Positions 7,427-11,090 of a DNA stretch of 11,090 bases are shown here, piece by piece. Source of the DNA: Chloroflexota bacterium (lineage in GTDB: Bacteria; Chloroflexota; Dehalococcoidia; Bin125); the NCBI GenBank assembly GCA_026705105.1, contig JAPPBK010000136.1, positions 1 to 11,090 on the forward strand, written 5' to 3'. The notes under the pieces were generated by a model. That model had not been told where the DNA came from and searched no databases. It was given only the letters and a program-made list of their open reading frames with translations. Within the stretch, counting starts at the first letter, position 1. Every line of letters begins with the position of its first letter. The position numbers and the translations under genes were made by a program.

Positions 7427-8235
7427 GCGCCTGTGCCCCAGTCGATCGCGTTGCGGAGCAACTGCTCGTAGGCCTCGGTCTCCCAGGGGCCGCGGAAGCG
7501 GAGCGGCGGCACGCCGTCGGGCGAGATGCTCTCGTGCACCGACGACTGCACGTTGGTCAGCGGCGTGTGACAGTGTCCCGGCGCGATGTAGGCGACTTCG
7601 CCCTCGCCGACCTTGCGGGCGAACCCGAGTGCGTGCGACTTGCCGTCGGGCAGCAGGGCCGAGTCGCCGCCGTAGATCTCGTCGACATGTGGCGGCGAAG
7701 TGATGTCCTCGGTCGTCAGCAGCACCTGCGTATCTGGATGCATGATCTCGACCATGTAGGGCTCGTCCTGGACCGGGAATGACGAGGGCAGGTTGTGGGT
7801 CAGCGGGTGGTTGGCGTCGGCGACCGTGACGTTCATCTCCTGGATCGGCGGATGAGTGAGGAAGAAGCCGCCCAACGCCTCGTGGTAATCGGTCTTGACC
7901 CAGCGCCGGCGTCCGTCTTCGCGGCCGATCCGTTCTGCCTTGCCGCCCGAGGATCCGTGCAGCGCCAGCCAGCGGCCGCCTTCGCCCAGCCAGTCCCGGA
8001 TCACGCCGGTCTGGTACTCGTCGGCGAACGGTCCCGCGACGTAGCAGATCATCAGCTGCGCGTCACGAATCCACTTGTGGCAGTCGGTGAAGTCGCCGCT
8101 GACCGTCGTGTGCACGTTCTCATTCTGTTGCAGCGCGGTCAGGATGCGCATGCGCGCGTAGTCGATGTCGTGACCGGCGTGCTGTCCCGGTGGGAAGCCT
8201 CCGGCGACGACGTGGACGCGGATCGGTGTGCTCAT
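7423..8235 (-). CDS. ThuA-like (trehalose-utilisation) domain protein
   Basis: A 270-aa single-domain protein of the ThuA family, a class I glutamine-amidotransferase-like fold. Supporting segments: the N-terminal strand with RVHVVAGGFPPGQHAGHD (about 6-23), LMICYVAGP near 61-69, WLALHGSSGG at 89-98 where related amidotransferases carry the nucleophile elbow, the ADANHPLTHNLP segment at 139-150, DEPYMVEIMHPD near 157-168, and a closing APGHCH at 218-223. The elbow has no Cys, as is usual for ThuA-like proteins, so amidotransferase activity is not expected; real substrates are mostly unknown, with links to sugar metabolism in rhizobia. ATG 8235 is well supported by GGGAGGAAG upstream. Its stop codon overlaps that of the broken amidase by three bases in convergent orientation. 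No signal peptide seen. Confidence 0.88.
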   Translation of the reverse strand: MSTPIRVHVVAGGFPPGQHAGHDIDYARMRILTALQQNENVHTTVSGDFTDCHKWIRDAQLMICYVAGPFADEYQTGVIRDWLGEGGRWLALHGSSGGKAERIGREDGRRRWVKTDYHEALGGFFLTHPPIQEMNVTVADANHPLTHNLPSSFPVQDEPYMVEIMHPDTQVLLTTEDITSPPHVDEIYGGDSALLPDGKSHALGFARKVGEGEVAYIAPGHCHTPLTNVQSSVHESISPDGVPPLRFRGPWETEAYEQLLRNAIDWGTGA

Positions 8236-8375
8236 GGCGCTCTTCCTCCCGTTGCGAATCCTGTCGCGATGCTAGCCGCTCGAGTTTCTCCCCCCGCCCT
8301 GCGGGGGGAGATGCCGAAGGCAGAGGGGGGCGGCCACGAGCGGACTAGCCTGCGTGTCGGACGAGGAGGAACCAC
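8236..8375. promoter_or_regulatory. Divergent intergenic region between the ThuA-like and CinA-like genes
   Basis: This 140-nt spacer lies between two gene starts pointing away from each other and should contain both promoters. It has strong ribosome binding sites at both ends (GGGAGGAAG for the minus gene, GAGGAGGA for the plus gene). Hairpin repeat copy 2 occupies 8288-8330 in its middle. No clear -35/-10 elements were recognised. Confidence 0.4.
8288..8330 (+). repeat. 43-nt hairpin repeat, copy 2
   Basis: The same arms as copy 1, CTCCCCCCGC (8288-8297) and GCGGGGGGAG (8301-8310), around a CCT loop. The tail is ATGCCGAAGG followed by CAGAGGGGGG. Unlike copies 1 and 3 it lies between two gene starts, upstream of both flanking genes, so it cannot be explained simply as a terminator of a neighbouring gene. 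Confidence 0.9.
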
Positions 8376-8864
8376 ATGGAACCACTGCAACCGATGGCCG
8401 AGAACATCGCGGCGCTGCTGCGCGAGCGAGGCGAGACGGTCGCCATCTGCGAGACGACCGCCGGCGGCATGGTCTCGGCGGCGCTGCTCTCGATCCCGGG
8501 CGCGTCGCGCTACTACCGTGGCGCGGCCGTCACCTACACGCTGGTCGCGCGGACCGAGTTCCTCGGCATCGACCTCGACGACTATCCCGGCGTCCGCTCC
8601 AGCAGCGAGCCCTACGCACAGATCATCGCCGAGATGATCCGCGAGCGTCTGGGGGCCACCTGGGGCATCGGCGAGACCGGCGCCGCCGGACCGGGAGGCA
8701 ACGTCTACGGCGACGCCTCGGGCCACACCTGTATCGCCATCGCCGGGCCGTCCGAGTACGTGGAGACGCTCGAAACCGGCATCGACGACCGCGAAGAAAA
8801 CATGTGGCTGTTCACCAAACGAACCCTGGAGGTCTTCGAGTCGGTCCTGCGGGATGCGGGCTAA
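8376..8864 (+). CDS. Stand-alone CinA C-terminal-domain protein (PncC-like), variant signature
   Basis: A 162-aa protein matching the CinA-C/PncC fold. Proven members deamidate nicotinamide mononucleotide to nicotinate mononucleotide in pyridine-nucleotide salvage. Family features: AICETTAGGMVSAALLSIPG (24-43), GASRYYRGAAVTY (42-54), and the glycine-rich GETGAAGPGG in the second half. The usual E-S-x-T-G-G signature reads E26-T-T-A-G-G31, and the Y-x-x-x-x-K pattern reads Tyr54...Arg59. The Ser and Lys usually regarded as catalytic are therefore Thr27 and Arg59, so NMN deamidase activity is uncertain and this may be a subfamily with another job. ATG 8376 has GAGGAGGA upstream, and the length fits a complete single domain. 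It stands alone, flanked by hairpin repeats on both sides and by divergent and convergent neighbours. Confidence 0.85.
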   Translation: MEPLQPMAENIAALLRERGETVAICETTAGGMVSAALLSIPGASRYYRGAAVTYTLVARTEFLGIDLDDYPGVRSSSEPYAQIIAEMIRERLGATWGIGETGAAGPGGNVYGDASGHTCIAIAGPSEYVETLETGIDDREENMWLFTKRTLEVFESVLRDAG

Positions 8865-8888
8865 GCGCGCCTTTAGGTCTTACTCACT

Positions 8889-8931
8889 CTCCCCCCGCTG
8901 AGCGGGGGGAGTTGCCGAAGGCAGAGGGGGG
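8889..8931 (+). repeat. 43-nt hairpin repeat, copy 3
   Basis: Arms CTCCCCCCGC (8889-8898) and GCGGGGGGAG (8902-8911) with a TGA loop, then TTGCCGAAGG and CAGAGGGGGG. Like copy 1 it is preceded by TCACT. It lies 24 nt after the CinA-like stop codon. Together with the inverted copy at 8958-8999 it fills the gap between two convergent genes. Confidence 0.9.
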
Positions 8932-8941
8932 TACCGGCCTA

Positions 8942-8956
8942 CCCGCCGCCTGCGGG
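8942..8956. repeat. Small hairpin in the linker between the inverted repeat copies
   Basis: CCCGC (8942-8946) and GCGGG (8952-8956) form a 5-bp stem with a 5-nt loop. It sits midway between repeat copy 3 and the inverted copy 4, where it would cap the apex if the two copies paired with each other. Confidence 0.4.
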
Positions 8957-8957
8957 A

Positions 8958-8999
8958 CCCCCTTCAGTCCCAATGGGACAGCTTCCCCGTGCGAGGGGG
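8958..8999 (-). repeat. Diverged hairpin repeat, copy 4, inverted relative to copies 1-3
   Basis: Read on the minus strand this stretch has the same plan as the other copies: a C-run/G-run hairpin (CCCC at 8985-8988 with GGGG at 8995-8998), an AGCTG spacer matching AGTTG of copy 3, a mini-hairpin (GTCCC-AAT-GGGAC, 8967-8979) in place of GCC-GAA-GGC, then GAAGGGGGT. Length is 42 nt against 43. Its outer tail is complementary to the tail of copy 3 (about 11 of 14 positions), so the doublet could fold into one large stem. It lies 20 nt from the end of the SMP-30-like gene. Confidence 0.65.
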
Positions 9000-9019
9000 C
9001 AGCGGGGAGTCAGGGGCGG

Positions 9020-9931
9020 CTACCGCGATCCCGGCACGATCCCGCGGACCGCCGTCTCGATGCTGAAGAGGCTTGTCCCGGCGGTCATGAACAGCGTCGA
9101 GAAGTCGTCGCCGCCGAAGGTCAGGTTGGCGGCGTGCTCGTCCATCTCGAAGACGCCGAGGTAAGTTCCGTCGGCGGCGTGCGCCGAGACCCCGCCGGCG
9201 CCGGTCGTCCAGAGGCGGCCGTCGCTGTCGACTTTCATCCCGTCGGGCGCGCCGCGGCGGTCGTCGTTGGACTGGTCGACGAACAGGATGCGGTCACCCA
9301 GCGTAAGGTCGGCGTTGACCTCGTAGCGCCAGATCAGCCCCTCCTGCGAGTCGCCGATGTACAGCTGAGATTCGTCGGGATTGAACGCCAGGCCGTTGGG
9401 GTTGGAGAAGCCGGTCGAAGCGACGCAGTGCAGAGAGCCGTCGGGATCGATCCGGTAGACGCCTTGGAAATCGAGCTCCTGCGTTTGGCCTTCCTGGCCG
9501 AAGCGCGGCGTGCGGCCCGAGTCCATGCCGTAGATCGGGTCGGTAAAGAAGATCGCGCCCGACGAGTGGACGACCAGGTCGTTGGGGCTGTTGAGTTGCT
9601 TGCCCTCCCAGGTGTCGGCCAGCGAGGTCTCGCTGCCGGGCGAGCCGTAGGCCGCGCTGGAGACGCGCCGCCCGCCGTGCTCACAGGCGAGCAGGTTGCC
9701 GTCGGCGTCAAGCGTGAGCCCGTTGGACCAGCCCGACGGCTCGCGGTAGATGGCCGCTTCCTCGTCGCCGGGTCGCCAGATGTGCTGGCGGTTGCCCGGG
9801 ATGTCGCTGAACACGAGTGCCTGATCGGAGGCAATCCAGATCGGACCCTCGATAAAGCCGAACCCGCCGCAGAGGCGGGTCTCCTCGCCGATTAGCAGGC
9901 CGGAGATGCCACTGTCGTCTTCGATGCGCAT
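9020..9931 (-). CDS. SMP-30/gluconolactonase/LRE-like beta-propeller hydrolase
   Basis: A 303-aa six-bladed beta-propeller protein of the SMP-30 family, whose members are metal-dependent lactonases (gluconolactone and related sugar lactones). The metal-site residues known from SMP-30 are all recognisable: Glu28 in FIEGPIW, Asn117 in SPNDLV, Asn179 in NPNGLAF, and Asp230 in APDGMKVD. Repeated blade motifs include LDADGNLLAC, HSSGAIFFTDP, NPDESQLYIGDS and DSDGRLWTTG. No signal peptide is seen, so it is probably cytoplasmic. ATG at 9929-9931 was chosen because family homology begins soon after it and an upstream TTG at 10012 would add a non-conserved tail. No good Shine-Dalgarno is visible before this ATG, so the start is less certain than the gene. 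The gene ends just beside the inverted hairpin doublet. Confidence 0.88.
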   Translation of the reverse strand: MRIEDDSGISGLLIGEETRLCGGFGFIEGPIWIASDQALVFSDIPGNRQHIWRPGDEEAAIYREPSGWSNGLTLDADGNLLACEHGGRRVSSAAYGSPGSETSLADTWEGKQLNSPNDLVVHSSGAIFFTDPIYGMDSGRTPRFGQEGQTQELDFQGVYRIDPDGSLHCVASTGFSNPNGLAFNPDESQLYIGDSQEGLIWRYEVNADLTLGDRILFVDQSNDDRRGAPDGMKVDSDGRLWTTGAGGVSAHAADGTYLGVFEMDEHAANLTFGGDDFSTLFMTAGTSLFSIETAVRGIVPGSR

Positions 9932-10145
9932 GGTGGGTCGAGTTTCTAGTTCACTCTGAGGATGATGAATCTGACGTGATGGTAGCGGCCCCTGTTCGAT
10001 TTGCCAGGCCAAGCTACCTGTGTTCGTTGGACCAGTCGGGGTCTGAAATCACTGGCGACCGGAATCCCGTGGCAGCCTGGTCGATCTAGTCGGGCTCCGT
10101 GCCTGCAGCTGCTATGACTTAGAGTGAGATGAGTAGGGGAACACC
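9932..10145. promoter_or_regulatory. Divergent intergenic region before the SMP-30-like gene and the 276-aa/PIN module
   Basis: This 214-nt spacer, the longest without a gene, lies between divergent starts and should hold promoters for both. On the plus side AGGGGA (10135-10140) sits just before GTG 10146. TATGAC at 10113-10118 resembles a -10 box but has no good -35 at 17 nt. It is less GC-rich than the DNA to its left and may mark the edge of the compositionally different module. No palindromic operator of convincing length was found. Confidence 0.35.
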
Positions 10146-10976
10146 GTGGAACGTCGTCTCACCCTAAGAATCGAAGGTCCTGGCATCCCGCAGGGGAAGA
10201 TCGCCCTGAAGGACCTGCAGCGTATTGTCGCTCCATTGGAACAGGCGATTCGCACCACCCTGACTGCTCCTAGCTCGGTTCAGACAGAAGGCGGCAGTGG
10301 CAAGCGACCAGACGCCCGGTTTCTGTTGCTCGGCATTCAATCAGGATCAGCTATTGCTGAACTGGAGCTTGAATCCGAGACGGTCAATCTGTTGCCAAGT
10401 CTCGAATCGGACCCTGTATTGACATTCCTGACCGCCATCGGAACGACATCAGGGGCACCGGGAGCAGAGCTCAAACAGCGGATTGATCGGGTTGCCAAGG
10501 GCCTGCCAGCAGGCGTGGACTGGATTGAGTTGGGACACGACGAGTTGGAGACGCCTATCCGAATCACCAAGCACATCGAGACTGCGCGTGAAGAGGTGAC
10601 TTCCGCCTTTCGCACTATTTCGGGACGTCTGGAGGAAGTGGACTTTGGTGCAGGACTTGCTCGACTTCGCGTGCCCGCCAACCGCAGACGGCGGGAGCGC
10701 TCTTACCGAACTCGGCTGCGCTTTGCGGACGAACTGGCGTCGGATATGCAAAGGTATCTTCGCCAAATGGTCGCCGTACATGGAACCGCGAAGATGAACT
10801 TGTCGGGAGGGGTCCGCGAGTTGCAGGTTGAGCGGATACATGCTGGATTCGACGATCGACGTGCGCTGTGGCCCTCCAAGACTTTCCGTTGGCCGACGGT
10901 TGAAGAGCGGTTGGACAATGTTGACGTTGATGAGTTCTTGGACTTGGTTCACGGCGTCGACGAGGAAGCGGTGTAA
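10146..10976 (+). CDS. Uncharacterised 276-aa protein, putative partner of the PIN-domain protein
   Basis: Function not recognised. GTG 10146 is supported by AGGGGA five to six bases upstream. The N-terminal half begins with a strand and a turn (LTLRIEGPGIPQGKI), then a helix (LKDLQRIVAPLEQAIRTTL), then two strands with the pattern LLLGIQSGSAIAELELES. A helical middle (about 110-160) leads to a second, probably beta-barrel-like region: GRLEEVDFGAGLARLRVP, a basic stretch NRRRRERSYRTR at about 179-190, a helix ADELASDMQRYLRQ, and strands V-x-V-H-G-x-A then GGVRELQVERI. The basic stretch could contact nucleic acid. The protein ends acidic (DNVDVDEFLDLVHGVDEEAV). No membrane segment or signal peptide. 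Its TAA overlaps the ATG of the PIN gene by one base, the coupling typical of toxin-antitoxin pairs, but at 276 aa it is three to four times the usual VapB length. GC content is visibly below that of the metabolic genes to the left. Confidence 0.8.
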   Translation: MERRLTLRIEGPGIPQGKIALKDLQRIVAPLEQAIRTTLTAPSSVQTEGGSGKRPDARFLLLGIQSGSAIAELELESETVNLLPSLESDPVLTFLTAIGTTSGAPGAELKQRIDRVAKGLPAGVDWIELGHDELETPIRITKHIETAREEVTSAFRTISGRLEEVDFGAGLARLRVPANRRRRERSYRTRLRFADELASDMQRYLRQMVAVHGTAKMNLSGGVRELQVERIHAGFDDRRALWPSKTFRWPTVEERLDNVDVDEFLDLVHGVDEEAV

Positions 10977-11090
10977 TGGCGGCCCATGAGGGCGGAGTCG
11001 TGGCGGACACAAATGTCGTCACGTATCTCATGTCCAGCAGCCCTGAGCATGTCCTATTGGCTGAGCAGTATCGACACCATCTGGAAGATC
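10976..11090 (+). CDS. PIN-domain protein (VapC-like putative RNase), N-terminal part; cut by window end
   Basis: The frame from ATG 10976 stays open to the window edge (38 residues). It opens with a hydrophobic strand and the PIN signature VVADTNVVTYLM, in which Asp11 is the first metal-binding acidic residue and T-N follows as in VapC-type nucleases. The later residues (SSSPEHVLLAEQYRHHLED) fit the following helix. PIN proteins are Mg-dependent RNases, often toxins that cut tRNA or rRNA. The remaining acidic residues lie outside the window. The start overlaps the stop of the 276-aa gene (TAATG), so the two are translationally coupled. Either a toxin of an unusual two-gene module or a non-toxin PIN nuclease is possible. 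Confidence 0.75.
   Translation, partial: MAAHEGGVVADTNVVTYLMSSSPEHVLLAEQYRHHLED

Noticed and set aside
7110..7703. TTG 7110 with GAGGAG before it as the start of a separate downstream gene
   Set aside because: The peptide is the direct continuation of the amidase in the same frame, and it then runs antisense into the ThuA-like gene after the frameshift. A broken amidase explains it better.
5921..9001. Hairpin repeats as a CRISPR array
   Set aside because: The copies are hundreds to thousands of bases apart with genes between, have no regular spacers, and no cas genes are present.
8354..9895. 513-codon open frame on the plus strand
   Set aside because: It runs out of frame through the CinA-like gene, through hairpin repeats and antisense to the SMP-30-like gene; Arg/Ala-rich shadow of GC-rich coding DNA.
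9951..10127. Inverted pair TCACTCT (9951-9957) and AGAGTGA (10121-10127) as an operator or element end
   Set aside because: Only 7 bp, 163 nt apart, not centred on either promoter; TCACTCT also occurs before hairpin copies 1 and 3. Chance is likely.

Overview
The window is GC-rich (mostly about 65-75% by eye), densely coded, and uses GTG as well as ATG starts. It reads as a chromosomal segment of a free-living, high-GC heterotrophic bacterium. The mix of a CaiB/BaiF CoA-transferase, EthD-like, amidase, ThuA-like and SMP-30 genes is common in Chloroflexota (SAR202/Dehalococcoidia) and Actinomycetota, but the sequence alone does not fix the phylum.

Layout. (1) Positions 1-2746, plus strand: the 3' end of a crotonase-family (enoyl-CoA hydratase/isomerase) gene, then after 14 nt a tandem two-domain family III CoA-transferase whose first domain has lost the catalytic Asp. 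(2) Positions 2789-5078, minus strand: a class III PLP enzyme followed after 4 nt by an APH-fold small-molecule kinase. This pair resembles the kinase/phospho-lyase partnership known for hydroxylysine. (3) Positions 5173-7426, plus strand: a tandem EthD-like protein and an amidase-signature gene broken by one in-frame stop and one frameshift. (4) Positions 7423-8235, minus strand: a ThuA-like protein. (5) Positions 8376-8864, plus strand: a stand-alone CinA-C/PncC-like protein with altered signature residues. (6) Positions 9020-9931, minus strand: an SMP-30/gluconolactonase-like protein. (7) Positions 10146-11090, plus strand: an unrecognised 276-aa protein overlapping by one base the start of a PIN-domain protein cut by the window end. 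This pair has visibly lower GC and looks like a non-canonical toxin-antitoxin-type module.

Three nearly identical 43-nt hairpin repeats lie between genes at 5926, 8288 and 8889. A fourth, diverged copy in inverted orientation sits at 8958-8999, making an inverted doublet between two convergent genes.

The metabolic genes fit scavenging and breakdown of organic substrates: acyl-CoA activation and hydration, amine/amino-alcohol metabolism, amide hydrolysis and lactone hydrolysis. No single pathway is demonstrated. The best candidates for something undescribed are the 276-aa/PIN pair, the kinase/PLP-enzyme couple, the half-dead CoA-transferase fusion and the hairpin repeat family.
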